From Saccharopolyspora elongata (GTDB lineage: Bacteria; Actinomycetota; Actinomycetes; Mycobacteriales; Pseudonocardiaceae), in contig NZ_SMKW01000024.1 in assembly GCF_004348985.1 (NCBI RefSeq), forward strand, positions 56,029 to 120,028: a stretch of DNA of 64,000 nt. The letters are read 5' to 3'. The notes beneath the pieces were generated by a model. It was not told the origin of the DNA. It saw only the letters and a list, made by a program, of their open reading frames with translations, and ran no database searches. Positions 46,412 through 56,300 of the stretch are shown in pieces; the first letter of the stretch is position 1; each line of letters opens with the position of its first letter. The translations under genes and the position numbers were made by a program.

Positions 46412-47347
46412 TCAGACCAGCGCCGGAAGGCCGACCGCGGCGTCCACGGCGATCGCCACGAACAGCAGCGCCAGGTACGAGTTCGACAGGTGGAACAGCT
46501 TCATCGGGTTGTAGGCCCGGCCGTTGCGCACCGCCGCGTGCATCCGCTGCGCGACGATCAGGAACGCCGCCCCGGCGAGCACCGCGAACGCCACGTACAC
46601 CCAGCTCGTCACCGGCACCAGCAGCAGCGTGCAGCCCACCGTCGCCCAGCTGTAGGCCAGGATCCGCGCGGACACCTGCCGCGTGGTCGCGACCACCGGC
46701 AGCATCGGCACCCCGGCTCGCGCGTAGTCGTCCTTGTACTTCATCGCCAGCGACCAGAAGTGCGGCGGCGTCCACAGGAACACCACGCCGAACATCACCA
46801 GCGCCGGCCACTCCACCTTGCCGGTGACGGCGGCCCAGCCGACCACCACGGGCATGCAGCCGGCCGCGCCGCCCCACACGATGTTCTGCGAGGTCCGGCG
46901 CTTGAGCACCAGCGTGTAGACGAAGACGTAGAACAGCAGCGCGGCCGTGGCCAGGATCGCCGACAGCAGGTTCGCGCCCAGCCACAGCACGGCGAAGGAC
47001 ACCAGGCCCAGCACGATGCCGAAGATCAGGGCGTTGCGGCGCGGCACCTCGTAGCGCACCAGCGGGCGCTTCTTGGTCCGGTTCATCACCGCGTCGATGT
47101 CGGAGTCCGCCACGCAGTTGAGGGCGTTCGCGGCCCCGGCCGACATGGCGCCGCCGAGCAGCGTCACGGCCACCAGCCACAGCGACGGGATGCCGCGCTG
47201 CGCGAGGAACATCGCGGGGATCGTGGTGACCAGAAGCAGCTCGATGACGCGCGGCTTGGTCAACGCCACGTAGGCCGCCAGCACGCCGCGCCGGCGACCG
47301 GCGGGCGGGGCGGATTCGGGGGCGGCAGAAGAGGGGATGGCTGTCAT
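46412..47347 (-). CDS. ctaB: protoheme IX farnesyltransferase (heme O synthase)
   Basis: The 311-residue protein is a polytopic UbiA-family prenyltransferase. [19 protein letters not shown] carries the NxxxDxxxD substrate site and RTKKRPL follows. The second Asp-rich loop is [23 protein letters not shown] (seen here as [13 protein letters not shown]), and [10 protein letters not shown] marks the CtaB subfamily. It adds a farnesyl group to heme b for cytochrome oxidase. The ATG overlaps the stop of the upstream DUF3817 gene (ATGA). About nine membrane helices are present. Confidence 0.95.
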   Translation of the reverse strand: MTAIPSSAAPESAPPAGRRRGVLAAYVALTKPRVIELLLVTTIPAMFLAQRGIPSLWLVAVTLLGGAMSAGAANALNCVADSDIDAVMNRTKKRPLVRYEVPRRNALIFGIVLGLVSFAVLWLGANLLSAILATAALLFYVFVYTLVLKRRTSQNIVWGGAAGCMPVVVGWAAVTGKVEWPALVMFGVVFLWTPPHFWSLAMKYKDDYARAGVPMLPVVATTRQVSARILAYSWATVGCTLLLVPVTSWVYVAFAVLAGAAFLIVAQRMHAAVRNGRAYNPMKLFHLSNSYLALLFVAIAVDAAVGLPALV

Positions 47348-47733
47348 GAGGCGCGCGATTCCTCCGACTTCGCGGGCTTGACGATCGGTTTGCCCGCCAT
47401 CCGCAGCTCGTGCCAGTGCGTCACCTTGCGCTCGGCGACGAACGCGCCGAACGGGATCGTGCCGGCCAGCAGCACCAGCAGCATCCGGCCGATCGGCGCG
47501 CGGAGCTGGGTGGTGGCGACCACGGCGACGAGCAGGTAGACCATGTACAGCCAGCCGTGCGCCACGCCGATCCGGAAGGTCCACGTCTCGCCGAGCTGCT
47601 GGGTAGCGGAACCCTCCGCCCACAGACCGGCGAAATGGCCGTACTTCAGCACCATCGACGCGCAAAGCAGGATCAACAGCACCGCGGTGACGTACACCAT
47701 GATCCGGTAGAACGCCAGCACACCAGGCTTCAC
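47344..47733 (-). CDS. DUF3817 membrane protein
   Basis: The 129-residue protein has three membrane helices and the DUF3817 features [29 protein letters not shown] (with the conserved HGW) and [10 protein letters not shown]. These proteins are commonly encoded near heme or cytochrome assembly genes in actinobacteria and have no proven role. It overlaps ctaB by four bases, so the two are co-translated. It starts at GTG. Confidence 0.85.
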   Translation of the reverse strand: MKPGVLAFYRIMVYVTAVLLILLCASMVLKYGHFAGLWAEGSATQQLGETWTFRIGVAHGWLYMVYLLVAVVATTQLRAPIGRMLLVLLAGTIPFGAFVAERKVTHWHELRMAGKPIVKPAKSEESRAS

Positions 47734-47858
47734 GCCAATCCCTCAATCCCGCCTCGTGCTTGGAAAGACCGGTGTCAATAGACCGTACGCCACACGCTCG
47801 GAGGACCTGCGCCGGACCTCGTGCAGAGTGGCGGCGCCCACCTTTGACCTGTTCTCGT

Positions 47859-47914
47859 GGTCATTTTGCGTACGTGGTCCCGTAGCGGAACCTCCGACGC
47901 GGCTGCGCCGCTTG
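47859..47914 (-). repeat. dispersed element, family 2, copy F (internally deleted)
   Basis: On the minus strand AAGCGGCGCAGCCGC, the left end, is joined to GGAGGTTCCGCTAC and GTACGCAAAATGAC, the right end. Copy C near 63.8 kb shares the same right end. It lies upstream of the DUF3817 gene. Confidence 0.7.
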
Positions 47915-47934
47915 AAGCGAGAACCGGCGAGGCG

Positions 47935-49026
47935 TCAGATCATCCGGTACGCCTTGGCGATCAGCTCGAAGGAGTGCAGCTTGGTGTCCCGGTCCGGGAC
48001 GTTGGCGGTCAGCATCAGCTCGTCGGCGCCGGTGCGTTCGCGCAGCTCATCAAGCCCGGCCCGGACGGTGTCCGGCGCGCCGTGCACGGCGTCGGCCAGC
48101 CAGCTGTCGAGGAAGCTCCGCTCCAGCTCGGAGTACGGGTACTCGCGGGCTTCCCGGCGGGACGGCTGCTTGCCGGGCATGCCGCGCCGCAGCCGCAGCA
48201 TGCTCAGCGCGACCGGGCGGATGATGTCCAGCGCCTCCTCGTCGCTGTCGGCGGCGACGGTCTGCACTCCGATCAGCGCATACGGCTCGTCCAGCACCTC
48301 CGAGGGCCTGAACGACCGCCGGTAGAGCTCCAGCGCGGGCACCGTGTTCTGCGCGCTGAAGTGGTGCGCGAAGGCGAACGGCAGGCCGAGCTCGCCGGCC
48401 AGCTGTGCGCTGAACCCGCTGGAACCGAGCAGCCAGATCGGCGGCGTGGGGCCGTGCGGCACGGACTGGATCGCGGCGTAGGGGTGGTCGACCGGGAAGT
48501 CGTCGCCGAGGAAGGCGATCAGCTCGCCGAGCTGCTGCGGGAAGTCATCGACGGACAGCGGCCCGGTGGTGCGCCGCAGGGCGCGGGCGGTGGCCTGGTC
48601 GGTGCCGGGCGCGCGGCCGATGCCGAGGTCGATGCGGCCGGGGTGCAGCGCCTGCAGGGTGCCGAACTGCTCGGCGACGACCAGCGGCGCGTGGTTGGGC
48701 AGCATGACGCCGCCGGAGCCCAGGCGCAGGCTGCTGGTGTGCGCGGCGAGGTGCGCGATCACCACGGCGGGCGCGGAGCTGGCGATGCCGGGCATGCCGT
48801 GGTGCTCGGCGACCCACAGCCGGTGGAATCCCCACTGCTCGACGCCGCGGGCCAGCTCGGTGGTGGTATTCAAGGCATCGGCCGGGCTGTGCGCGACGCC
48901 TACCGTGGACAGGTCGAGCACGGACAAGGGCACGGGCGAATCGCCGCGGGCGACGCCCCTGATCGGATCGTCCTGCGGGGAGGTCGCGCTGCCCTCGGCG
49001 CGCTCCGGCGTCACATCGGTCTCCAT
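47935..49026 (-). CDS. luciferase-like (LLM class) flavin-dependent oxidoreductase
   Basis: The 363-residue protein has the bacterial-luciferase-like TIM-barrel pattern: PLSVLDLSTVG near the start, GFHRLWVAEHHGMPGIASS, LRLGSGGVMLPNHAPL, LHPGRIDLGIGRAPG and PPIWLLGSSGFSAQLAG. This is the MsnO8/YhbW-like subgroup using reduced FMN. The substrate is unknown. ATG 49026 is taken as start; the first 30 residues look disordered, so an internal start is possible. Confidence 0.9.
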   Translation of the reverse strand: METDVTPERAEGSATSPQDDPIRGVARGDSPVPLSVLDLSTVGVAHSPADALNTTTELARGVEQWGFHRLWVAEHHGMPGIASSAPAVVIAHLAAHTSSLRLGSGGVMLPNHAPLVVAEQFGTLQALHPGRIDLGIGRAPGTDQATARALRRTTGPLSVDDFPQQLGELIAFLGDDFPVDHPYAAIQSVPHGPTPPIWLLGSSGFSAQLAGELGLPFAFAHHFSAQNTVPALELYRRSFRPSEVLDEPYALIGVQTVAADSDEEALDIIRPVALSMLRLRRGMPGKQPSRREAREYPYSELERSFLDSWLADAVHGAPDTVRAGLDELRERTGADELMLTANVPDRDTKLHSFELIAKAYRMI

Positions 49027-49136
49027 CGCCAAGCCCAACCACCGGGCCGGCACCCTTGTTCCCCGGCCACGCCCGCTGTGCCCGCGATTACAACCCCCGC
49101 GGCGACACGCTTCCGACCGATGCGGGGTCCAAGACG

Positions 49137-49287
49137 CCCAATTTTAGGCAAAATCGGAATCCGACCCGACCCGGAAATCCGCACGGCGGCGTTCGGAAGT
49201 TCCCAATTTTAGGCAAAATCGGGAACGCACGAGACCGGCATTCCGCACTGGCGCGGCTCTCGGGTTCCCAATTTTAGGCAAAATCGG
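49137..49287. repeat. three copies of a 21-bp hairpin at exact 65-bp spacing
   Basis: CCCAATTTTAGGCAAAATCG, plus one G, occurs at 49137, 49202 and 49267. Each copy sits in an imperfect inverted repeat (TTCCCAATTTT/AAAATCGGGAA with loop AGGC). The 44-bp parts between cores differ. This AT-rich set fills the 279-bp gap between the LLM and N-hydroxylase genes. It could be an operator array or a decayed tandem repeat. Confidence 0.85.
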
Positions 49288-49305
49288 AAACCCGCGGCCG
49301 CGCTT

Positions 49306-50613
49306 TCAGCCTGGGGTCAGGACGTAGTCGCGGGTGGTTTCCGGCGCCGGGCGGCGCGTGATGATCGAATCGCGGATCTCGCCCGCCCGGACCGCACCGT
49401 TCGACAGCAACGACGACGTGAGGCCGTGCGTGTGCTCGGTGCCGCCCTGGAGGTAGATGCCGCCCTCGAGATCGGCGGTGGTGCGGATCCGGTAGTCGCG
49501 TTCCACCTGCAACCGGCCCTGGTCGTCGCGGGCGCAGTACCGGGCGGCCTCGCCGAGGATCCCGAACGGATCGCGCGGGCGGCACCCGGTCGCGTACACG
49601 AGCAGGTCGGACTCCAGCACCGTCCGCTCGCCCGAGGGCAGGAACTCGACGGTGACCGCCACGCCGTCCGAACGCGTCGATACGTCGGTGACGCGGGAGG
49701 CGTTGAGGATCCGCAGCCGCTGCTCGCCGCGCACCTTCTCCTGGTACGCCCGCGAGTACAGCTCCTCGATGAGGTCGAGGTCGACCACCGAGTAGTTGGT
49801 GTTGCGGTGGTAGTTCATCAGGTCGCCGCGGACCTCCGGGGACGCCGCGTAGAAGTCGTCCACCGCCTGCGGGTCGAAGATCCGGTTGGCGAACGGGCTG
49901 TCGTCGGCGGGGCTGAACCCGTACCGGCTGAACACCGAGCACACCTCGGCGGCGGGGAACGTCCGGTGCAGGTACTCGGTGGCCTCGGCGGCGCTCTGCC
50001 CGGCACCGACGACGACGCAGCGCCGCGGCTCGTCGGCGAGCTCGCCGACGCGGTGCAGCAGATCCAGGTTGTGCCACACCCGGTCGCCGAGCTCCGCGCC
50101 CGCAGGCAGGTTCGCTTCGAGCCCCACCGCGAGCACGACGTTGCGCGCCCGGTGCACCGCCGTCCGGCCGCCGTGCCGGACGACCACCTCGAAGTGCTCT
50201 CCCCCGGGCCGGATCTCGACGACCTCGGAGTCGTAGCGCACGACGTCGTCGAGCCGGGCCGCGGCCCATTCCAGGTAGTCGTGGTACTCGACGCGGGTCG
50301 GGAACATCGTCTTGTGGTTGATGAAGTCGACCAGCCGCTGCTTGTCGTGCAAGTACGAGAGGAACGAGAAGTCGCTGGCCGGATTGCGCATCGTGACCAG
50401 GTCCTTGAGGAACGACACCTGCATGGTGGTGCCCTCGATCAGCATTCCCTGGTGCCACCCGAACGCGGCCTTCCGTTCGAAGAACACGCCGTCGAGCCGG
50501 TCTGACCCCGGCGCGGTGCGGTTGTGCTCCTCGATGGCGATGGCCAGCGCCAGGTTGGACGGTCCGAACCCGATTCCCAGCACGTCGTGGATTTTGTCGT
50601 CGACCGCAGACAC
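49306..50613 (-). CDS. L-ornithine N5- / L-lysine N6-monooxygenase (siderophore)
   Basis: The 435-residue flavoprotein has the FAD site GIGFGPSNLALAIA, the conserved FLKDLVTMRNPASDFSFLSY substrate region, the NADPH site CVVVGAGQSAAEATEYL, and the late LLVYATGCRPRDP motif of the SidA/PvdA/IucD family. It hydroxylates the side-chain amine of ornithine or lysine, the first step towards hydroxamate siderophores. A GTG start follows GAGGGGAAG. It belongs with the NRPS, acyltransferase and siderophore-interacting genes. The choice between ornithine and lysine cannot be made by eye; the NRPS suggests ornithine. Confidence 0.93.
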   Translation of the reverse strand: MSAVDDKIHDVLGIGFGPSNLALAIAIEEHNRTAPGSDRLDGVFFERKAAFGWHQGMLIEGTTMQVSFLKDLVTMRNPASDFSFLSYLHDKQRLVDFINHKTMFPTRVEYHDYLEWAAARLDDVVRYDSEVVEIRPGGEHFEVVVRHGGRTAVHRARNVVLAVGLEANLPAGAELGDRVWHNLDLLHRVGELADEPRRCVVVGAGQSAAEATEYLHRTFPAAEVCSVFSRYGFSPADDSPFANRIFDPQAVDDFYAASPEVRGDLMNYHRNTNYSVVDLDLIEELYSRAYQEKVRGEQRLRILNASRVTDVSTRSDGVAVTVEFLPSGERTVLESDLLVYATGCRPRDPFGILGEAARYCARDDQGRLQVERDYRIRTTADLEGGIYLQGGTEHTHGLTSSLLSNGAVRAGEIRDSIITRRPAPETTRDYVLTPG

Positions 50614-50704
50614 GTCTTCCCCTCAGCTTCGCCGGCACCGTTTCGCGGGCACCCGGATCTACCGGCGAAATCCGCTGGATCGCGCCGGGGCCCGGACCGG
50701 GTCG

Positions 50705-51532
50705 TCAGTCCCGGTCGTGGTTGTGCTTGTCGTGGTATTCCGTTTCGGCCATGCCGTACTTCCAGTAACCGATGGCGAGGACGGAGTGCGCGTCCATGCC
50801 GCGGTCCGCGCGCAGGTGTTGCCGGATGCCGCGGACGATTCCGGATTCTCCCGCGACCCACGCCGAAACGTCCACGTCCGACGGCATTTCCAGCTCTTGC
50901 ACGGCGTCGATCAGCCGCCGCGAACGACCGGCCACCGCGCCTTCCCTGGGCAGCCAGGTCCACTGCATGTCCAGCGGCGTCTCGACGTGCTGCTGGTCGG
51001 CGGAGTCGCCGACTTCGACGAACACCTGGCCGCGCGCGGTGGGAGGCAGGTTCTCGACGATCGCGGAGATCGCGGGCAGCGCGGTCTCGTCGCCGGCCAG
51101 CAGGTACCAGTCGGCGGGCCGACAGGTCTTGCCGCCCGGCCCCATCACGCCGATCCGGTCGCCCGGCCGGGCCCGCCGAGCCCAGTTGGAGGCCACGCCG
51201 TGCTCGCCGTGCAGCACGAAGTCGACGTCGAGCTCGCCGCTGGCCTCGTCGTAGCGGCGCACGGTGTAGGTGCGCATGGTCGGCCGCTCGTGCTGCTCCG
51301 GCCACCGGTAGCGGCCGGTGTCCTCGTCGATCACGGGCAGCACCGGGCTCTGCTGCCCCTGCTGCGGAACGAAGACCTTGATGTTCGGGCCGGTGTGCTC
51401 GTCCAGGAATCCCGAGAGCTCGGCCCCGCCCAGGGTGATCCGCCGCATCGACGGGCTGAGTTCAGCCGTGCGCAGCACTTGCAGGTCGCGTGCCGGTGGC
51501 CGCTTGCGCCGGAGTCGATCCGCGGTACCCAT
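50705..51532 (-). CDS. siderophore-interacting protein (ViuB/SIP-type ferric reductase)
   Basis: The 275-residue protein matches the SIP family of FAD-dependent ferric-siderophore reductases. Its N-terminal FAD barrel has PTMRTYTVRRYD (RxYT FAD motif) and VDFVLHGEHGVASNWA; DWYLLAGDETALPAI and AWVAGESGIVRGIR mark the NAD(P)H-binding part. It releases iron from the imported siderophore. ATG 51532 is the start; an iron box lies about 40 bp upstream, predicting derepression when iron is short. Confidence 0.9.
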   Translation of the reverse strand: MGTADRLRRKRPPARDLQVLRTAELSPSMRRITLGGAELSGFLDEHTGPNIKVFVPQQGQQSPVLPVIDEDTGRYRWPEQHERPTMRTYTVRRYDEASGELDVDFVLHGEHGVASNWARRARPGDRIGVMGPGGKTCRPADWYLLAGDETALPAISAIVENLPPTARGQVFVEVGDSADQQHVETPLDMQWTWLPREGAVAGRSRRLIDAVQELEMPSDVDVSAWVAGESGIVRGIRQHLRADRGMDAHSVLAIGYWKYGMAETEYHDKHNHDRD

Positions 51533-51570
51533 CGGTCATGCATTCCTTCCTGCCACCCGTGATCATGTCA

Positions 51571-51589
51571 GTTAAGGCTAACCTAACCA
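51571..51589. promoter_or_regulatory. iron box (DmdR/IdeR-type)
   Basis: GTTAAGGCTAACCTAACCA resembles the 19-bp dyad (TTAGGTTAG-CTAACCTAA type) bound by DmdR/IdeR with ferrous iron. It lies about 40 bp upstream of the siderophore-interacting gene. Confidence 0.75.
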
Positions 51590-51629
51590 TAGACGTCGGT
51601 CGTTGTCTTCCCCGCGGTGGCTCAGATCT

Positions 51630-53021
51630 CTACCGCCGCGCGGCGACGAGTTTTCGGCCCAGCGGTGCGGAATCCTCGATGCGCGCCGCGAGGATCACGC
51701 CCACCAGCGCGAATCCGGCCGACACCAGCATCGCCAGGTGGTAGCCGCCGAGCCCGTCGGTGCCGACGGCGGCCAGCACGGAAGCGGTGATCGCCACGCC
51801 CAGCGCGGACCCGATCTGGCGCTGGACGTTGAACAGCGTCGAGGCCCCGCCGGTCGCGGACTTGTCGATCGTCGCGAAGGCGACGACCTGCAGCTCGGCG
51901 GAGGCCGCGCCGACGAAGAAGCCCGAGGCCAGCTGGACGGCCGCGGCGAGCCAGGCGTCGCCGGGGCCGATCGCGTTCATCAGCGCGAACGACGCCGCGG
52001 CACCGAGCATCGCGGTCGCGATCAGCCACCGCGGCCCGAACCTGCGGTGCGCCCAGCCGACCAGCTGCGAGGCGATCATCAGCCCGATCGCCTTCGGCAG
52101 CGTCACCAGCCCGGTCTCCCACGCCGAAGCGCCCAGCCCCGACTGGTACATCAGCGTGAATCCGTAGAGCGTGCCGAGGAATCCGGCGACGCAGGTGAAC
52201 AGGATCAGGCTGCCGCGCCGGAACGACGCGTCGGCGAACAGCTTCAGGTCGAGCATCGGCTGCGCGGCCCGCAACTGCGTCCGGACCAGCACCGCGAGGC
52301 AGCCGATCCCGGCCAGTCCGCAGGCCCAGAAGTGCGGCGAGGCGGGGCCGGTCTGCGACACCGCCTCCAGCGCGAACATGACCAGCCCAAGCCCCGGTGC
52401 GGCCAGGGCGAATCCGAGCCCGTCGAAGCGCTTCTCGGGCGCCTCCACGTGCTCGGCCAGGAACCACGCGCCGAACAGCAGGGCCAGCAGCCCGACCGGC
52501 AGGTTCACGTAGAAGCCCCAGCGCCAGGTGAGGTGCTCGACGAAGAAGCCGCCCAGCACCGGGCCGAGCGCGGGGGCCACCGCCGTCGGCAGCAGCAGCA
52601 CGCGGGACAGCCGGATCCGCTCGTGCGGCGGATAGGCCCGGAACAGCATGGTCAGCGCCACCGGGCTCAGCACCCCACCACCGGCGCCCTGCAGCACCCG
52701 CGCGAGGGTCAGCTGCGTCAGGTCGGTGGCCAGCCCGCAGAGCGCCGACGCGACGACGAACGCCGCGAAAGCACCGAGGAAGACCCGTTTCGTGCCGAAG
52801 CGGTCGCCGAGCCAGCCGGAGACCGGGATGCACGCCGCGAGGCTGACCAGGTAGCCGACGTTGATCGCCGAGGTCGCGGAGGGCGGAACGGCGAACTCGG
52901 CGCCGATCGCGGGCAGCGCCACGTTGACGATCGTGGCGTCCATGCCGTTCATGAACATCGCCGCCACGTAGCAGACGCACACCGCGACCTGCGGGCGTAC
53001 GCCGCGCAACACCGTCGCCAT
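51630..53021 (-). CDS. MFS exporter, DHA2 (14-TM) type, probable siderophore exporter
   Basis: The 463-residue protein has the drug/H+ antiporter pattern: ATIVNVALPAIGAEF in helix 1, GWLGDRFGTKRVFLG (motif A), LARVLQGAGGGVLSPVAL (motif B) and a LLLPTAVAPALGPVLGGF motif C. The DHA2 subgroup normally has 14 helices. The ATG overlaps the MbtH stop by one base (TGATG), tying it to the NRPS operon, so export of the finished siderophore is the likely job. Confidence 0.9.
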   Translation of the reverse strand: MATVLRGVRPQVAVCVCYVAAMFMNGMDATIVNVALPAIGAEFAVPPSATSAINVGYLVSLAACIPVSGWLGDRFGTKRVFLGAFAAFVVASALCGLATDLTQLTLARVLQGAGGGVLSPVALTMLFRAYPPHERIRLSRVLLLPTAVAPALGPVLGGFFVEHLTWRWGFYVNLPVGLLALLFGAWFLAEHVEAPEKRFDGLGFALAAPGLGLVMFALEAVSQTGPASPHFWACGLAGIGCLAVLVRTQLRAAQPMLDLKLFADASFRRGSLILFTCVAGFLGTLYGFTLMYQSGLGASAWETGLVTLPKAIGLMIASQLVGWAHRRFGPRWLIATAMLGAAASFALMNAIGPGDAWLAAAVQLASGFFVGAASAELQVVAFATIDKSATGGASTLFNVQRQIGSALGVAITASVLAAVGTDGLGGYHLAMLVSAGFALVGVILAARIEDSAPLGRKLVAARR

Positions 53022-53209
53022 CAGCGCGCGGGCCGCATGTCGGTCCAGTTCACCTCGATGTGGTCGACGCAGGACTCCCGGTCGGCGGGGCCGTGCGCGA
53101 CGCTCCACCCGGCGGGCACGTCCATCGCGGCGGGCCACAGCGAGTACTGGTCCTGATCGTTGATCAGCGCGTAGTACTCCGCGTCGGGGGCGTCGAACGG
53201 GTTGGTCAT
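53021..53209 (-). CDS. mbtH: MbtH-like protein
   Basis: The 62-residue protein has the MbtH features NPFDAPDAEYYALIND, QYSLWPA, PAGWSVAHGPA and a final WTDMRP. MbtH proteins bind adenylation domains and are needed for their solubility or activity. It lies downstream of the NRPS gene and overlaps the exporter gene. The ATG is preceded by AAGGAG. Confidence 0.96.
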   Translation of the reverse strand: MTNPFDAPDAEYYALINDQDQYSLWPAAMDVPAGWSVAHGPADRESCVDHIEVNWTDMRPAR

Positions 53210-53255
53210 GGTCGTGCTCCTTGCAGTGTTGAACTCCCACCGGCCGCGGTGGTCT

Positions 53256-53297
53256 CGTGAGCGTTTTGGATCGCTATGGCGCTCCACCACGCGCACG
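53256..53297. repeat. dispersed hairpin, family 3, copy 3
   Basis: CGTGAGCGTTTTGGA pairs imperfectly with TCCACCACGCGCACG, and GGTGACCAGCGAAAA follows, the tail shared with the copies near 43.9 and 45.6 kb. It lies between the NRPS and mbtH genes, so it may attenuate transcription within the operon. Confidence 0.6.
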
Positions 53298-53344
53298 AAG
53301 GGTGACCAGCGAAAACAGCGGGCCCTTGACGCTCCCGGTGGCCG

Positions 53345-56300
53345 TCACGTGGTGACCTCGGTCAAGGCTCGGTCGACGATCGCCGCGATCTCCGCGAGCG
53401 GTTCGCGTTGCGTCATGTCCTTGTGCTCGCAGGCGATGTCGTGGTTGTGCACCGCGCCATCGACGTACGGCTGCCACATCTGCGCGGTCAGCTCGGCCTT
53501 GGCCGGGTTGACCGTGGCGGTGAAGAACAGCACGTTGCCGCGGAACTTGTCGTGGTCGGCGCGGTTCTCCAGCACCGCGCAGTTGGCGAAGTTGTCGATG
53601 ATCGCCGTGATGCTGTGCTCTTCGAGGTTGGCCAGCGCGCTGCCCTCGGCCGACAGGATCTCCATCACGGCCGCCCTGGTCAGCGGCCCGTCACCCAGTT
53701 CGGAGAGGTCGTAGCCGGCCATGTAGAGCAGCGCCATCAGCGCTTCTTCCTCGGTGGGCAGCTCGTCCCACACGTCCTTCGGGTACGAGTCGAGCATGCA
53801 CAGGAACCGCACCTCTTCGCCCTGTTCCTGCAGCTGGGTGCTCATCTCGTGCGCGACGACGCCGCCGAAGGACCAGCCGAGGAAGTGGTACGGCCCGTGC
53901 GGCTGCACCTCCCGGATGTGCTCCAGGTACTCGGCGGCCATCTCCCGCAGGCTCGCCGCGACGGGCTTCGGTTCGGCGAGCCCGCGCGACTGGACGCCGT
54001 AGATCGGCCGCTCGGCGTCGATGTGCTTGAGCAGCCCGGAGAACGGCCAGGCCAGCCCGGCCGCCGGGTGCACGCAGAACAGCGGTTCCTTGCCGCCCTC
54101 GGTGCGCAGCGGCAGCAGGATCTCCAGCGCGTCGCGCGATCCCCCGCTGTGCAGCCGCTCCGCGAGACCGGCCACGGTCGGCGCGGCGAAGAGGCTGCCG
54201 ACGTTGACGCGCAGGCCCAGCGCGTCGCGGATGCGGCCGATCAGCTTGGCGGCCAGCAGCGAATGCCCGCCGAGGTCGAAGAAGCTGTCCTCGACGCCGA
54301 CCCGCGGCAGCCCGAGCACCTCGGCGAACAACCCGCAGAGGATTTCCTCGGTCGGGTTGCGCGGCATCTCGTTGCCGACGGATTCGCCGAGGTCCGGCGC
54401 GGGCAGCGCCCGGCGGTCGAGCTTCCCGTTGGGCAGCAACGGCAACGCGTCGACGAACACCACCGCCGCGGGCACCATGTAGTCCGGCAGCGACTCCCCC
54501 ACGTGCCGCCGCAGCTCGGCCGGGTCACCGCCGCCGACGACGTAGGCTACGAGCCGCTTGTCGCCCGGGACGTCCTGACGGACCACGGCCGCGACCTGCA
54601 CGACATCGGGATGCCTGGCCAGCACCCCCTCGACCTCGCCGAGCTCGATGCGGAACCCGCGGATCTTCACCTGGTCGTCCGCGCGCCCGGCGAAGTCCAG
54701 CACGCCGTCGGCCCGCCAGCGCACCAGGTCACCGGTGCGGTACATGCGGGCACCGGGCGGCCCGAACGGGTCGGCGACGAACCGCCCGGCGGTCAGGCCC
54801 GGCCGGTCGAGGTAGCCGCGCGCCAAACCGTGCCCGGCGACGTAGAGCTCGCCGACCACGCCGGGCGGCGTGGGCTGGAGCGCCTCGTCCAGCACGTAGA
54901 GCCGGGCTCCCGGGTCGGGCACGCCGATCGGCACCGTGCTGCCGACGCCATCGGGATCGCAGTCCCACAGCGTCGAGTTGACGGTGGCCTCGGTCGGCCC
55001 GTAGCAGTTGAGCATCCGCCGGTCCCGCGCCCACCTCAGCACCAGCTCGGACGGCACCTTCTCGGCCCCGCACAACAAGGTTGCGTTCGGCGGCAGCTCG
55101 GTGTCGGCCGGGAACATGCCCATCATCGACGGCCCGATCGCCAGGTGCGTGACGCGGTGCCGCCGCGCGTACGCCGCGAGCGGTTCGCCCGGCACCCGCA
55201 GGTCGGAGGGCACCACGACGAGGGTGCCGCCGCCGAGCAATCCCATGCAGATCTCCCAGAACGCAACGTCGAAGCTCGGCGAGGCGAACTGCAGCACCCG
55301 GCTGTCGGCGGTGATGCCGACCCGGTGGCGCTGGGTGGCGAGCAGCTTGGCGATGCCGCGGTGCGGCACGACGACGCCCTTCGGGGTGCCGGTGGAACCG
55401 GAGGTGTAGATGACGTACGCCGCGTCGTCCAGCCCCGGCCTCGGCAGAAGTTCCTTTCCTGCAGCGTCTGCTTTATAAGCGGCGTCAGCCGCTTGCGGTG
55501 TGGGACTCAGCTCGCACCGCCGCGGGTTCTCAGACGTCGTCCTCGCGAGGACAGCCCCAGCGTGGTGTATTGGACATACATGAGTCGGGGATCCCGCAGT
55601 CGAGGCGGCGTCTGAGGTTCCGCTACCGGCGCCGCTACGCAAACCGCTTTCGAAACCGCCCTTAGGACTGTCTTCGCAGCTCAGCAAGGTTGTTGGTAGG
55701 TCGGCGCGGAGATCGTCGGTGAGCACCAGGCGCGGCTTCGCGTCCTCGACCATGTGCCGCAGCCGCTCCGCCGGGTACTCCGGGTCGAGCGCCAGGTACG
55801 CCGCGCCGGCGGTCATCACCGCGAGCAGGCCGATGATCAGCTCCGGTGAGCGGGGCAGCAGCACGCCGACGATGTCGCCCGGGCCGACGCCGTGCTCGGC
55901 CAGCAGCCGCGCCTGCTCGGTCACCCGCCGGTCGAGCTCGCGGTAGCTGAGCTCCACGTCGTCGAAGATCAGCGCGGGCTTGTCCGGCTCCCGCGCGACC
56001 TGCTCGGCGAACAGCTCCGGGAAGGTCCCGGCCGCGGCCACATCGGCGGCGGCGTCGCCCCAGGCCAGCACCTCCTGCCGGGCCGCATCGCCCAGGACGT
56101 CCAGGCGTCCGATCGGCGCCGCCGGGTCTTCGACGGCGGCCGCGAGCAGCCGGACGAACCGCGCGGCCAGGTCTTCGACGGTGCGCTCGGTGAACAGGTC
56201 GGTGCTGTACTGCACCAGTCCGTCGGACCCGCCGTCGGCGCGCTCGCTGAGGCTGAACGCCAGGTCGAACTTGGCCGCCCCGGCGGGCACGGTGTCCACT

